A stretch of 64,000 nt of DNA from Nostoc piscinale CENA21 (GCF_001298445.1 NZ_CP012036.1:4390158-4454157); one strand, 5' to 3'; counted from the stretch's first letter, positions 17,237 through 26,884 are shown. Notes: generated by a model from the letters alone, not told the origin. Program-made: numbers and translations.

Positions 17237-17824
17237 ATGCCCAAAATTGTTGACCATGACCAATACCGGAAAGAACTTCTCAGCAAATGCTTTGATTTAT
17301 TTGCTCAAAAAGGTTATGGCTCCGTGACTATGCGGCAAATTGCTCAAGAGATGGGAGTTTCGACAGGGACTTTGTATCACTACTTTTCTAGTAAAGAAGC
17401 CTTATTTGAACAATTAGTAGAAGAGATTTCGCAGCAAGATGTGAGTGCCGCTTTGGCAGAACTAAAAGGGAAAGAAACTCTGTCAGAAGCTATGGCAGCT
17501 TTAGGGAAATATCTAGTAAAAAACGAGGATTACTTTATTAAATGGACATTTGTTTGGGTGGATTTTTGTCAACATCAAGACTCAGAGAAAATGCCACATC
17601 ATAACAATGTTTTTAAACGTGCTAATCAACGTTATCAGCAAGCTGCTTGTAGGTTTTTAGGTGTGGAAGATCAGATTTTAGCTTCTTTTGTCTTGAGCTT
17701 TGTAAATGGATTAATTTTGGAGAAATTATGGGGAGACGAAAGTATTGATTTTGTTGAGCAATGTACTTTGCTGGGGAAAATGTTGACAGTTTATTTGCAA
17801 CAAAACATCACGAATCAGAATTAG
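17237..17824 (+). CDS. TetR/AcrR family transcriptional regulator
   Basis: The 195-residue protein starts with a classic TetR DNA-binding domain (about residues 10-57): LLSKCFDLFAQKGYGSVTMR, IAQEMGVSTGTLYHYFSSKE and ALFEQLV. The rest is an all-helical ligand-binding and dimer domain of low conservation. It is followed after 24 bases by the exporter genes devB, devC and devA on the same strand, so it most likely represses the whole operon and itself through the palindrome upstream, releasing on binding a transported compound. The ligand cannot be told from sequence. Confidence 0.92.
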   Translation: MPKIVDHDQYRKELLSKCFDLFAQKGYGSVTMRQIAQEMGVSTGTLYHYFSSKEALFEQLVEEISQQDVSAALAELKGKETLSEAMAALGKYLVKNEDYFIKWTFVWVDFCQHQDSEKMPHHNNVFKRANQRYQQAACRFLGVEDQILASFVLSFVNGLILEKLWGDESIDFVEQCTLLGKMLTVYLQQNITNQN

Positions 17825-17848
17825 CAATTTAATTTTATAGAGGGGAAT

Positions 17849-19138
17849 ATGGGACAAAATCTACTATTGAAATCTGCCAATAAAAAATTACTGGGTTTAG
17901 TCATTGGGGCTACGGCTATTACTGGGGGAATTGTGGTTTATGGTGTTTCTCAGTTTGGGTTAATTGGACGCACAGCTTCTCAAGAACCTGCGACTGTAAC
18001 CACATCAGTACCGAAAGTTTCAGCTTTAGCCAGACTAGAACCAGCAGCAGAAGTAATTAGCTTATCTGCGCCCTTGGTGTTAGATGGTGATCGCCTCCAG
18101 GAAATTCGGGTGCAAGAAGGTGATATTGTCCAGGCGGGACAGATAGTTGCCATTTTAGATTCGCGCGATCGCTTAGAAACTGCGGTACTGCAAGCCGAGA
18201 AACAAGTACGTGTCGCCCAAGCCAAACTTGATCAAGTCAAAGCCGGTGCCAAAGCTGGGGAAATTCAAGCCCAAAGAGCCAACGTCGAGCGTTTACAGGC
18301 TCAATCTGTAGGAGATTTTATCGGACAACGAGAAGCGATCGCCCGGATTGAAGCGCAATGGGAAGGCGATCGAATTGCCCAAGCCGCCAGCATTCGGAAA
18401 CTAGAAGCAGAACTTAGCAACGCTCAAGCCGAATATGAACGTTATCAAAAGCTATATACCGAAGGCGCAATTTCTAACTCTGCCTTTGACAGTAAACGCT
18501 TGATTGTCGAGACAACCAAACAACAACTAGACGAAGCCAAAGCAGTTTTAGCGCGAATTAACTCCACCGCCAGCAGACAACTAGCAGAAGCAAAAGTTTC
18601 TTTAGCGCGAATTAACGCCACTGGGAACAAACAAGTTAGCGAAGCCAAAGCCACACTCACCAGTATTGCCGAAGTTCGTCCCGTGGATGTGCAAGCCGCC
18701 AGAATGGAAGTTGAAAATGCGATCGCAGCACTCAAACGCGCCCAAACTGACTTACAAGCAGCTTATATTAGAGCGCCAATGACCGGACAAATACTCAAGA
18801 TTCACACCAGAGTGGGCGAAAAAATGAGTGACAAGGGTATTGCAGACTTAGCGCAAACCGAACAGATGATTGCAGTCGCCGAAGTTTATCAAACAGACAT
18901 CGGTAAAGTCAAAATCGGACAAACAGCCACAGTCACCAGTCCAGCATTTAACGGCGAACTGCGCGGCGAAGTTTACTATGTTGGGTTACAAGTCAACCGC
19001 CAAAACGTGTTTAGCAACGAACCCGGAGAAAACTTAGATAGCCGAGTTGTAGAAGTCAAAATTCGCCTTAATCCCGAAGATAGTAAAAAAGTTGCAGGTT
19101 TAACAAACTTGCAAGTGCAAACAGCAATTGAAATTTAG
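17849..19138 (+). CDS. devB: DevB-type membrane fusion protein of an ABC exporter
   Basis: This is the periplasmic adaptor that links an inner-membrane ABC exporter to an outer-membrane channel such as TolC/HgdD. The 429 residues show an N-terminal membrane anchor (residues 13-35), a biotinyl-lipoyl half (QEIRVQEGDIVQAGQIVAIL), a long coiled-coil hairpin (about 110-285) with repeated ARINST/ARINAT segments, the second lipoyl half (AAYIRAPMTGQILKIHTRVG) and a beta-barrel. DevB of Anabaena helps export heterocyst glycolipid. Many paralogues handle other compounds, and the TetR partner here suggests an inducible one. The symbol denotes the family. Confidence 0.88.
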   Translation: MGQNLLLKSANKKLLGLVIGATAITGGIVVYGVSQFGLIGRTASQEPATVTTSVPKVSALARLEPAAEVISLSAPLVLDGDRLQEIRVQEGDIVQAGQIVAILDSRDRLETAVLQAEKQVRVAQAKLDQVKAGAKAGEIQAQRANVERLQAQSVGDFIGQREAIARIEAQWEGDRIAQAASIRKLEAELSNAQAEYERYQKLYTEGAISNSAFDSKRLIVETTKQQLDEAKAVLARINSTASRQLAEAKVSLARINATGNKQVSEAKATLTSIAEVRPVDVQAARMEVENAIAALKRAQTDLQAAYIRAPMTGQILKIHTRVGEKMSDKGIADLAQTEQMIAVAEVYQTDIGKVKIGQTATVTSPAFNGELRGEVYYVGLQVNRQNVFSNEPGENLDSRVVEVKIRLNPEDSKKVAGLTNLQVQTAIEI

Positions 19139-19183
19139 GGAGTAGGAAAGAATTGTGCCAATGACAAATGACAAATAACCAAT

Positions 19184-20344
19184 ATGAAACTATTTCTCAA
19201 AACGCCATTAGCTTGGCGACAATTATTAAAAGAAAGAACTCGTTTATTAGTAGCAGTCGCAGGTATTACCTTTGCCGATATGCTGATATTTATTCAGATG
19301 GGATTTGAAGGAGCATTATTTGATGCAGCTATCAAACCACATCGCAGTTTACAAGCAGATTTAGTATTAATTAATCCCCAATTTCAAACCCTGTTTTCTG
19401 TTAAAAGCTTTTCGAGAGAGCGCCTGTACCAAACATTAGGCTATGAGGGTGTAAAGTCGGTAAGCCCAGTTTATATTGGTACTGGACAATGGCGCAATCC
19501 TGAAACCAGATTAGAACGTGCCATTTTAGTTTGGGGTATCGACCCAGCAAAATCAGCATTTAATTTTCCCGAAATTCAAAACAATCTAGACCCGATTAAA
19601 CAATTAAATCAAGTGCTGTTTGACCAAGCAGGTCGTCCAGAATACGGTGCTGTGGGAGAGATTTTTCAAAAAACGGGTAAGTTTGAAACAGAATTAAATA
19701 ATAAAAATGTCAGTGTCAAGGGCATTTTTAGTAATGGTGCGTCGTTTGCGGCGGATGGTAATGTGATTACCAGCGACTCGACCTTTTTACAAATCTTTCC
19801 CGAACGGAAACCAGACCGCATTGAAGTTGGGTTAATTACTCTCAACGCAGATGCAGACCCCCAAAAAGTACAAGCACAAATGATTGCAGGATTACCCAAA
19901 GATATCAGTGTCCTGACTCCAGAAGAATTTGCCCAAATCGAAAAAGCCTACTGGGCTAGTGGTACAGGTATTGGCTTTATTTTCAATTTAGGTGTGGGAG
20001 TTGGTTTTATTGTTGGTATCGTCATTGTTTACCAAATTCTGTATTCCGATGTTTCCGACCATTTGCCCGAATATGCAACTTTAAAAGCAATGGGCTATAC
20101 AGATCGCTATTTGTTAGTAGTATTGTTCCAAGAAGCACTATTCCTGGCTTTTTTAGGTTTTATTCCGTCATTTTTATTGTCTATTGGGCTGTATCAACTA
20201 GCTTACACCGCCACTATGTTGCCTATCTTCATGAATTTGCAACGGGCAATCACAGTGTTTATTTTAACAGTAATCATGTGTACAGCATCTGGGGCGATCG
20301 CTATGCGTAAACTCAGTTCTGCTGACCCTGCTGATATTTTCTAA
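19184..20344 (+). CDS. devC: DevC-type ABC exporter permease
   Basis: The 386-residue permease has the MacB-like layout: an N-terminal transmembrane helix (about 20-40), a large periplasmic domain (45-260), and three transmembrane helices at about 265-290, 315-345 and 350-375. The amino end TPLAWRQLLKERTRLLVAVA is characteristic of the DevC family. It follows devB by 45 bases and precedes devA by 13. It forms the membrane part of a tripartite efflux pump. The substrate is unknown. Confidence 0.9.
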   Translation: MKLFLKTPLAWRQLLKERTRLLVAVAGITFADMLIFIQMGFEGALFDAAIKPHRSLQADLVLINPQFQTLFSVKSFSRERLYQTLGYEGVKSVSPVYIGTGQWRNPETRLERAILVWGIDPAKSAFNFPEIQNNLDPIKQLNQVLFDQAGRPEYGAVGEIFQKTGKFETELNNKNVSVKGIFSNGASFAADGNVITSDSTFLQIFPERKPDRIEVGLITLNADADPQKVQAQMIAGLPKDISVLTPEEFAQIEKAYWASGTGIGFIFNLGVGVGFIVGIVIVYQILYSDVSDHLPEYATLKAMGYTDRYLLVVLFQEALFLAFLGFIPSFLLSIGLYQLAYTATMLPIFMNLQRAITVFILTVIMCTASGAIAMRKLSSADPADIF

Positions 20345-20357
20345 CCATTCAAATTTC

Positions 20358-21110
20358 ATGTTACAAGAATCTCTGCTAGTAAATTCTTCCGACTCACAGG
20401 GTAATTTAGAACCTGTAATTACCGTCCGAAATCTAAATCATTACTTTGGTGCAGATAGTTTAAGAAAACAAGTTTTATTTGATATTAATTTAGAGATTAA
20501 TGCTGGTGAAATTGTGATTATGACCGGCCCATCTGGGTCTGGTAAAACCACCTTATTAACATTATTAGGTGGGCTACGTTCTGCCCAAGAAGGCAGTTTA
20601 AAAATTTTAGGACAGGAAATTTGCGGCGCGAATAAACGAAAATTAACAGTACTACGTCGTCAGATTGGCTATATTTTTCAGGCGCATAATTTGATGACAT
20701 TTCTGACAGCAAAAGAAAATGTCCGAATGTCTTTAGAATTACATGATGAATATCTGAATGAAAATATGGATGCGAAAGCAATCGCTATGCTAGAAACAGT
20801 TGGCTTAGGCGAACGTGTAAATTATTACCCAGAGAAACTTTCTGGTGGGCAAAAACAGCGGGTAGCGATCGCTCGTGCTTTAGTCAGCCATCCTAAAATT
20901 GTTTTAGCAGATGAACCCACAGCCGCACTCGATAAGAAATCTGGACGTGATGTTGTGGAATTAATGCAGAAACTTGCCAAAGAACAAGGCTGTACAATTT
21001 TGCTAGTTACCCATGACAACCGGATTTTAGATATCGCCGATCGCATCATTTATATGGAAGATGGAATACTAAAAAGTGATGGTGTAGATATAGCAACCAC
21101 AATGCACTAA
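20358..21110 (+). CDS. devA: DevA-type ABC exporter ATPase
   Basis: This is the ATP-hydrolysing subunit of the exporter. It has 250 residues. Walker A is GPSGSGKTTLLTLLGG, the Q loop IGYIFQAHNLM, the signature LSGGQKQRVAIARAL, Walker B IVLADEPTAAL and the switch histidine VTHDN. It closes the tetR-devBCA run. The next plus-strand gene lies beyond a repeat element and is unrelated. Confidence 0.93.
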   Translation: MLQESLLVNSSDSQGNLEPVITVRNLNHYFGADSLRKQVLFDINLEINAGEIVIMTGPSGSGKTTLLTLLGGLRSAQEGSLKILGQEICGANKRKLTVLRRQIGYIFQAHNLMTFLTAKENVRMSLELHDEYLNENMDAKAIAMLETVGLGERVNYYPEKLSGGQKQRVAIARALVSHPKIVLADEPTAALDKKSGRDVVELMQKLAKEQGCTILLVTHDNRILDIADRIIYMEDGILKSDGVDIATTMH

Positions 21111-21118
21111 TTATGAAC

Positions 21119-21256
21119 AGCACTGACGCACAAAAATTGTCTGTGGAGATTGGGTTCAGGGGTGAAAGGGTATGGGGTGTGAGGGTTTTGAATAAATACA
21201 TGCTCATACCCCTACACCCTGACACCCTTGGTTTTTCGTCTCACTGCGTAAGTCCT
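21119..21256. mobile_element. MITE-like repeat with imperfect terminal inverted repeats
   Basis: The left end AGCACTGACGCA and right end TGCGTAAGTCCT match in 10 of 12 positions as inverted repeats. The interior is built of GGGTGTGAGGGTTTTGAA and its near complement CCCTACACCC, so the unit can fold into a long hairpin. It codes for nothing. The same words recur at 35780-35884, 41885-41954, 58664-58722 and the right edge of the window, making this a dispersed family. Confidence 0.5.
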
Positions 21257-21331
21257 AATGAAAAAGAAAACTAATGACAAATGAGCAGTGACAATTGACA
21301 ATGAAAAATTGACAATTGACTCTTGACTAAA

Positions 21332-21970
21332 ATGCAAATTAGCAATTTATTTGTCGCCGGTGGCGTGGTGATGTGGCCGCTGCTGGGATTCTCTTTGTTA
21401 GCAGTGGCTTTGATTATTGAACGTATTTTATTCTGGTTCAGAATTACCAATCGACAAAATTCTGTTGTCAAAGAAGTACTCAAGCTTTATCGTTCAGATA
21501 ATGTGGTTGGTGCTTTAAACAAATTACAGCAAAATACAGACTTACCCATTGCCCGAATTTTTCTCGCCGCTTTAGAATTAGAAGAACCAACACCAGAAGA
21601 ATTTCGTTTGGCGCTAGAAAGTGAAGCGCAAGCCGAATTACCCTTACTCAAACGCTTTCAAAACATTTTTGATACAATTATTGGTCTTGCACCATTATTA
21701 GGTTTGTTGGGTACAGTTTTAGGTTTAATTACTTCCTTTGCTTCGCTAAATATTGGTGATGTAGGTAGTACAAAAACTATAGGTGTCACTGCGGGGATTA
21801 GTGAAGCTTTGGTATCCACCGCATCAGGATTAGTCGTGGCTATTTTTACCCTGTTGTTTGCAAACACCTTCAGAGGACTCTACCAACGTCAACTGGCACG
21901 CATTCAAGAGTATGGTGGACAGTTAGAATTACTCTATCGCCGCCGTTATGAAAGGAGAGATAAATTTTAA
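21332..21970 (+). CDS. MotA/TolQ/ExbB family proton channel protein
   Basis: ExbB-like proteins form a pentameric inner-membrane channel that uses the proton gradient to drive TonB-dependent import or outer-membrane upkeep. The roughly 212-residue product has a transmembrane helix at about 10-32 (VVMWPLLGFSLLAVALIIER), a cytoplasmic loop, and two more at about 110-135 (IIGLAPLLGLLGTVLGLITS) and 150-180 (GISEALVSTASGLVVAIFTL), with the family's conserved Gly/Thr pattern. I start at ATG 21332. A TTG three codons upstream is also open. No exbD or tonB follows, since the next genes are on the other strand. Confidence 0.88.
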   Translation: MQISNLFVAGGVVMWPLLGFSLLAVALIIERILFWFRITNRQNSVVKEVLKLYRSDNVVGALNKLQQNTDLPIARIFLAALELEEPTPEEFRLALESEAQAELPLLKRFQNIFDTIIGLAPLLGLLGTVLGLITSFASLNIGDVGSTKTIGVTAGISEALVSTASGLVVAIFTLLFANTFRGLYQRQLARIQEYGGQLELLYRRRYERRDKF

Positions 21971-21984
21971 TTATTAGCTAGAAA

Positions 21985-22478
21985 TTATTCGAGTTCTCCA
22001 ACATCTTTTAGAACTGCATCAATGAGGCTAGGCCAGATATAGATTCCATTGGTGCATAACTGCTCAATATATACTTTAACTTCAACAATTAAGCCTGCTT
22101 TTTTCGCCTTACGCAAAATTCCCAGTGTAGCAATTCGGCGAATTCCTAGACGTTCTGCAACCCTTCGGGCTTGAGCATCATCCAAAAGTACAGTACTATC
22201 TGGGATGGACTGAGCTAGAGCAATGGCTTCAGCTTCTTCTCGATCAACTAAGATTGATAATGGTTCTAATATCAGCGTATCAGGGGTTGGAATTTCAAGC
22301 CAAGTTAATTGGCTGACTGCTAGGGAACCAGGTAAGCCTAATCCTTGGACAGTTACTTCGTCCCATACAGCCGGAGGAAGCATATCCTCTGATACATTTG
22401 AGGTAAAAGTTCCAGTTGCTCGATAATTGATAAAGAGATCAGAGGACTGCTATCAGCAACAATGGCAGAGTTAGTCAT
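21985..22478 (-). CDS. DUF3368 PIN-like toxin, frameshifted
   Basis: DUF3368 proteins are VapC-like PIN-domain RNases that pair with UPF0175 antitoxins. From the ATG at 22478 the frame reads VADSSPLISLSIIEQLELLP, including the first PIN aspartate, and is lost near 22383. From there another frame continues with LPPAVWDEV, LAQSIPDSTVLLDDAQARRV and GILRKAKKAGLI to the stop at 21985. One missing base explains the break. Repaired length is about 164 residues, normal for the family. The start codon overlaps the antitoxin stop (ATGACTAA), showing tight coupling. A truncated copy would leave an inactive toxin, if the indel is real. Confidence 0.8.
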
Positions 22479-22722
22479 CGCTCAATTCGTCAGCGATTTG
22501 GTCATCATCAAGGTTAATCACAGGAACTTGTAAACGTCCTAGCTCGTACATAAACTGAGGTTTGTTCATATTGCAAAAAGCCGCAGCTTTGCCGAGTGAG
22601 AGTCTTCTTAACTCAAATAGTTTTACAGCAAGCAAAAACGTGAGTTCTGCTTCTAAAGCTTGGGGTGATTTACCAGAAGTAATAAGTAAGTCATCAGGAT
22701 ATTGCAGGGAGAGGATGTGCAT
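22471..22722 (-). CDS. UPF0175 family antitoxin
   Basis: The 83-residue protein has the UPF0175 pattern: QYPDDLLITSGKSP, then LTFLLAVKLFELRRLSLGKA, AAFCNMNKPQFMYELGRLQV and VINLDDDQIADE. The middle part is a ribbon/helix-turn-helix-like DNA-binding region and the acidic tail probably contacts the toxin. It precedes the DUF3368 gene with overlapping stop and start. By analogy with type II systems it likely represses its own operon and neutralises the PIN protein. Confidence 0.9.
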   Translation of the reverse strand: MHILSLQYPDDLLITSGKSPQALEAELTFLLAVKLFELRRLSLGKAAAFCNMNKPQFMYELGRLQVPVINLDDDQIADELSDD

Positions 22723-22763
22723 TGTTCCTAACTCGGTTTTTTATTTTAATTATGCTTGAATAT

Positions 22764-23660
22764 TCAGTTAACTCTTTCTGCTATTCTCAGTTTGGCAGAA
22801 CGAGATCGCGGGTTATGAGCAATTTCCGATTCTTGTGCGGTAATTGGCTTTTTTGTAAGCACCCGCAACAGTGGAGAGTTACGTAAACCATGCTTAACTA
22901 AGCGGTCTTCTAAACTATGAAAACTAATTACCGCAATTCTCCCACCCGGAACGAGGGCGTTTGGTGCTTTTGCTAAAAAAGTTTCTAAAGACTTTAACTC
23001 ATCATTGACAACAATTCGCAAAGCTTGAAAGGCGCGGGTTGCCGGGTGAATTCTACCATAACGGTATTTGGGAGGAACAGCAGATGCGATCGCTTCCGCT
23101 AATTCCGTTGTCGTATCAAATGGACGGCGTTCGACAATGCGTCTAGCTATGCGTCGAGATAGTCTTTCTTCACCGTATTTAAAGAAAATATCTGCAAGTT
23201 CCGCTTCCTCCCACTCATTAATTACATCCGCAGCAGTCAGGGAAGCTTGCTGATTCATCCGCATATCTAAACTTGCAGTGTGGCGAAAGCTAAAACCTCG
23301 TTCTGGAGTATCTAACTGATAAGAACTTACTCCTAAATCGGCGAGAATACCATTAAAAGTAGCGTCGGGAAACGGATAAGCCGCAAAGTTACTTTGAATA
23401 AATTTTACGCGATCGCCAAACTCCGCTAATTCTTTTTTTGCTGCGGCTAAAGCATCCTCATCTTGGTCAATAGCAGTTAACTGTACATCCGGCGCAGTTT
23501 GTAAAATCAACCGACTGTGGCCACCACCACCAACAGTTGTATCTAGATAATGACCTCCCGCAGACACCGCTAAACCTGCAATTACTTCTTGCGGTAACAC
23601 AGGCAAATGAGAAAATATCTGTTCGTCAATAATCAGCGATGAGGAAGAATCAGAATTCAT
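22764..23660 (-). CDS. rsmH: 16S rRNA (cytosine-1402-N4)-methyltransferase
   Basis: RsmH uses S-adenosylmethionine to methylate C1402 in the decoding centre of 16S rRNA. The 298-residue length is typical. The cofactor loop is YLDTTVGGGGHSRLIL, followed by AIDQDEDAL, GILADLGVSSYQLD, GFSFRHTASLDMRMN, and the late motifs PATRAFQALRIVVNDEL and AVISFHSLEDRLVK. In many bacteria it heads the division cluster, but here, as usual in cyanobacteria, it stands apart from mur/fts genes. Confidence 0.95.
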   Translation of the reverse strand: MNSDSSSSLIIDEQIFSHLPVLPQEVIAGLAVSAGGHYLDTTVGGGGHSRLILQTAPDVQLTAIDQDEDALAAAKKELAEFGDRVKFIQSNFAAYPFPDATFNGILADLGVSSYQLDTPERGFSFRHTASLDMRMNQQASLTAADVINEWEEAELADIFFKYGEERLSRRIARRIVERRPFDTTTELAEAIASAVPPKYRYGRIHPATRAFQALRIVVNDELKSLETFLAKAPNALVPGGRIAVISFHSLEDRLVKHGLRNSPLLRVLTKKPITAQESEIAHNPRSRSAKLRIAERVN

Positions 23661-23757
23661 TAGACTTAAAGCAAAAATCTGTAGTAGTCCTATTGTATAG
23701 ACATGAGAGACAAAGAGTTACTAATTATTCTGAATTCGGACTCCTGAATTTTTTGGT

Positions 23758-25668
23758 TCATTTTTTAATTTTTTGTTGGTAAATAATTGCCTCTGGTATT
23801 TGTTTAAACTTCTTCTCAAAATTGAGATTACTATTCAAAATAAAGCAAAATACTGCTCCTGGTAATTCAATTTCTTTTAACAGTGCGTCAACAAGTTGTG
23901 CGTTATCGGTTTCGTGATTGCTTTCCCAGAAACTGAATTTTCGCATTACAGCCAGGACATAAAGTGGTTTTTCGGGGAAATACTGTACAACTTTTTGGAC
24001 TAAATAGGCAGTTGTAATATTGGGATAGCGAGATAACTGCTGACGTAGATGAGTTATCTCCGTCTCCGAAAGACTATGCGCTTTAAAGTCATCAGTTATA
24101 TTTAAACTAGCGCGTTCTTTTTGACCACGTAAGAGTAAATCATAATGTTCTTCGGCAAGCTCATGATATAGTTCTGCTCGATCATCTTGTCCTTGGCGTT
24201 TGAGGAAAGAGCCAATTATTTGATAACCGTCAATTGCGATATCTATATCTTTGGCGATCGCTCTTTCAATATGTTCTATACCACTAGCATCTTGTTGTTT
24301 TAATAGTATTTGTCCTAAGAGATAATTTGCGGAAGCGTGGGTATGATCTAATTTAATCACTTCACGCAACAATGGTATTACTGCTTCTTCACCTTCTAAC
24401 TCAAATGTTAACAACGCTCTTGTCGTTGCTTCTCCTAATGATAGCGGTTGTCTTTCAGCTTTAGCATTGAGTTTATCTAAGATAGCTAATGATTGTTGCA
24501 CTTCAGCATATTTTTGTCGCCAAGGTGTGGCGATTTTTTCACACCAAGCTTGACTAAAATTATCTCTAATTTTTTCAAAAGCGTTACCTAAATATTCTTG
24601 TGCTGCACTAATCAGCATTGGTGCAGCCACAGATAATTCTTCTTGAATACCAGGAACAAAGCCTAAAGCTTGTAATCTCTCTGTTAGGGAAGGGTGAGTA
24701 TCTGTATGATTCGTTTTTTCTGTTAGTGATTGCGCTAAATAAATACTTGCTTCTCTCAGAGGTACTCCCTGAGTTAAAGCTGTTTGCATAGCGGTATAAC
24801 TCGTTTTTGGTGGCTCAACTTCTGTTTGAACTTGATGATAAATATTAGACCAGAAATAATTTTCTAAAAATCTAATTTTCACCTTGCGATTCATCAAAGA
24901 TTTAGCTGTATTTTCTACGCCTGTGATTTCCACAGCATATCTATCAACTTCATATTCATGTAATCTGGCTAGTTCAAAAGAGTAAGCATGAAAAAATGGA
25001 ATGTACCACTGTAAAAACTTGTGAAAAACTACCCACAATGATTCATTACTACTTTGTTCTAGTACTGTTTGAATGCGATACCAAATGAGACGCTGACGAT
25101 AAATCCAAGCATTGAAGCGATGATAATTTCCTGATAAATGTCCCAACTCATGGACTAAAATCGCCCGAAATTGTTCAGGTGGTAATGCTAACATTAATGG
25201 CAAACCGACAATCAGGTAATTTTGATGCCAGCCAAATAAACCTAAGCGTGGTCTCTGAACAACAGTGGCATTAAAATCTGTGGTGAGTAAGATATGATGA
25301 AATCTCGGAGCCTTGAGTTTTGTCGTGAGATCATCAACCAAACAAAACAAGCTAGGTGCATCTTTGCGGCGTAATGCTAATCCGGTGGGTGCGGGAAACG
25401 ATACCCAAAGCGATCGCAATAATATAATAGCGATCGCTAGTAAAAAAATTACAGCCTTAATAGTTCCACGGCTAAATGATCTAGCATTGAACATCAACCA
25501 GCCAATAGTTAGCAGTAATGCCACAGTTACAGCTAAAATCATGAATATGTAGGCGTAACCCAACACCGCCAAACATGCAACGTGAAATCTATAAAGAGTT
25601 GGCTGTTGACTGGCAAAAATTTCTAATCTCTGAATTAGCTTATCAAAACGCTGTTGATCGAAAGCCAT
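23758..25668 (-). CDS. M48 family membrane metallopeptidase with TPR-like tail
   Basis: The 636-residue protein has two hydrophobic segments (about 30-60 and 70-90), then a zinc-protease domain. The catalytic motif HELGH is at 173-177, and a downstream glutamate in LARLHEYEVDRYAV is in the right place for the third zinc ligand. Residues about 390-520 look like tetratricopeptide repeats (LLREVIKLDHTHASANYLLG). M48 relatives such as HtpX degrade misfolded membrane proteins. The TPR tail suggests recruitment of partners. It has its own transcript and no obvious operon partner. Confidence 0.88.
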   Translation of the reverse strand: MAFDQQRFDKLIQRLEIFASQQPTLYRFHVACLAVLGYAYIFMILAVTVALLLTIGWLMFNARSFSRGTIKAVIFLLAIAIILLRSLWVSFPAPTGLALRRKDAPSLFCLVDDLTTKLKAPRFHHILLTTDFNATVVQRPRLGLFGWHQNYLIVGLPLMLALPPEQFRAILVHELGHLSGNYHRFNAWIYRQRLIWYRIQTVLEQSSNESLWVVFHKFLQWYIPFFHAYSFELARLHEYEVDRYAVEITGVENTAKSLMNRKVKIRFLENYFWSNIYHQVQTEVEPPKTSYTAMQTALTQGVPLREASIYLAQSLTEKTNHTDTHPSLTERLQALGFVPGIQEELSVAAPMLISAAQEYLGNAFEKIRDNFSQAWCEKIATPWRQKYAEVQQSLAILDKLNAKAERQPLSLGEATTRALLTFELEGEEAVIPLLREVIKLDHTHASANYLLGQILLKQQDASGIEHIERAIAKDIDIAIDGYQIIGSFLKRQGQDDRAELYHELAEEHYDLLLRGQKERASLNITDDFKAHSLSETEITHLRQQLSRYPNITTAYLVQKVVQYFPEKPLYVLAVMRKFSFWESNHETDNAQLVDALLKEIELPGAVFCFILNSNLNFEKKFKQIPEAIIYQQKIKK

Positions 25669-25804
25669 AGATGTTTACTAGCTTGTTCAATTTGCAATAT
25701 AGCTGACACCATATATGCTTGACTTACGTAAAAATGCAGAACTCTCAAGTCATTTATTCTTTGTGCCATTCTACGTAAATATATAATGCTCAGAGTTGAT
25801 ACTT

Positions 25805-25833
25805 TTTAGGACAGGTATTTTACCTGTCCTAAA
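25805..25833. repeat. 13-pair perfect hairpin
   Basis: TTTAGGACAGGTA (25805-25817) and TACCTGTCCTAAA (25821-25833) are exact inverted repeats around a three-base loop. It lies between two minus-strand genes, 38 bases after the stop of the NTF2-like gene, and could act as its terminator or mRNA 3' stabiliser, although no clean T tract follows on that strand. Confidence 0.55.
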
Positions 25834-25870
25834 TGTTGGCTAGTACCAAATTAAACTCTGTCTAACGTTC

Positions 25871-26569
25871 TTACATATAACCAGGAACATGTGGTCTATG
25901 TGGTTTTTTGGAATTATTAGAATCATCAGATAAGGTATTAGAAACAGAATTACTACTTCTAGCTGCTGAGGAAACTTCCGCGTCAGGAGAAGCAGGAGAA
26001 GAAAGATTTAAGAAATCAATCAGTGTCAGAACACGTTCCTTAATTTTCCATTTACCATTTTGATTGACAACTTTATCCACATATGTACCATTAGCAACGT
26101 CAATGCTTGTATCGGAAAGCTTATGGGTTGCATGAAGGTAAGAGGACATAGTTGCTGTATTGTTGTTGATATCTATATTGAAACTACCTAGCAAATGTTG
26201 AGTAGCTGTATATCCATTACCTTGAAACACTGAAGAAACAAAATTAGCCCAATTAACTGCACCAATAAATGTTGCCTGAGCGCCATTGGGAAAAATCGCA
26301 GTTATTTTAGCATCGGGAGTAAAACATTTTTGGTAAGTATTTATACCTTCTTGCAGATTACCGCTACCAATAGCATCAGTTCCTAATGCGTAACAAACTG
26401 CCAAACTTTCAATTTCCGATTCTGCATTTGGTTGCGATGCACTAGCTACATCGAATTTACCTCCCACGAAAATAACCATCACACCAGCCAGCAAAATCAA
26501 GCTTAACCGTTTGACAAAAAATGACATTAAATTTGATGCAACTTGCTGAATTTCTCTGCCTTTTTTCAT
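25871..26569 (-). CDS. Exported NTF2-like (SnoaL-like) protein
   Basis: A basic start (MKKGREI) and hydrophobic run LSLILLAGVMVIFVGG before ASAS-Q suggest a signal peptide of roughly 45 residues. The following 135 residues resemble the cone-shaped NTF2/SnoaL fold: a first helix with LAVCYALGTDAIGSGN, then FTPDAKITAIF, YTATQHLLGSFNIDI and GKWKIKERVLTLIDF. The Ser/Asn-rich tail ends PHRPHVPGYM. Members include hydrolases, isomerases and plain ligand-binding proteins, so function cannot be assigned. A periplasmic location is likely. Confidence 0.7.
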   Translation of the reverse strand: MKKGREIQQVASNLMSFFVKRLSLILLAGVMVIFVGGKFDVASASQPNAESEIESLAVCYALGTDAIGSGNLQEGINTYQKCFTPDAKITAIFPNGAQATFIGAVNWANFVSSVFQGNGYTATQHLLGSFNIDINNNTATMSSYLHATHKLSDTSIDVANGTYVDKVVNQNGKWKIKERVLTLIDFLNLSSPASPDAEVSSAARSSNSVSNTLSDDSNNSKKPHRPHVPGYM

Positions 26570-26884
26570 AGAATTAACGTCTCAATGCCTATATAAATGT
26601 CTGAATTTCGCTGGTATTTCTTACTGCAAGTTGGCGTTTATCTAACTAATTAAAATTAGCTAAATTCGGTTCACTATGTCAGTAACAAAATTATGCCAAA
26701 GAAGTTATTTAATTGCTTTTGGTCATATCAATATTAATAACAATTTCTATGTTGAATGGAACTGATAATTACAACCAATTTTTAATTAATACAATAAATA
26801 TGTTTTTGTACAAAAAATTCAGATATTTTCTGTAAAATCACTTTCAAACTATAAAAAATTCATAAATACAATATGAAAAAATAA

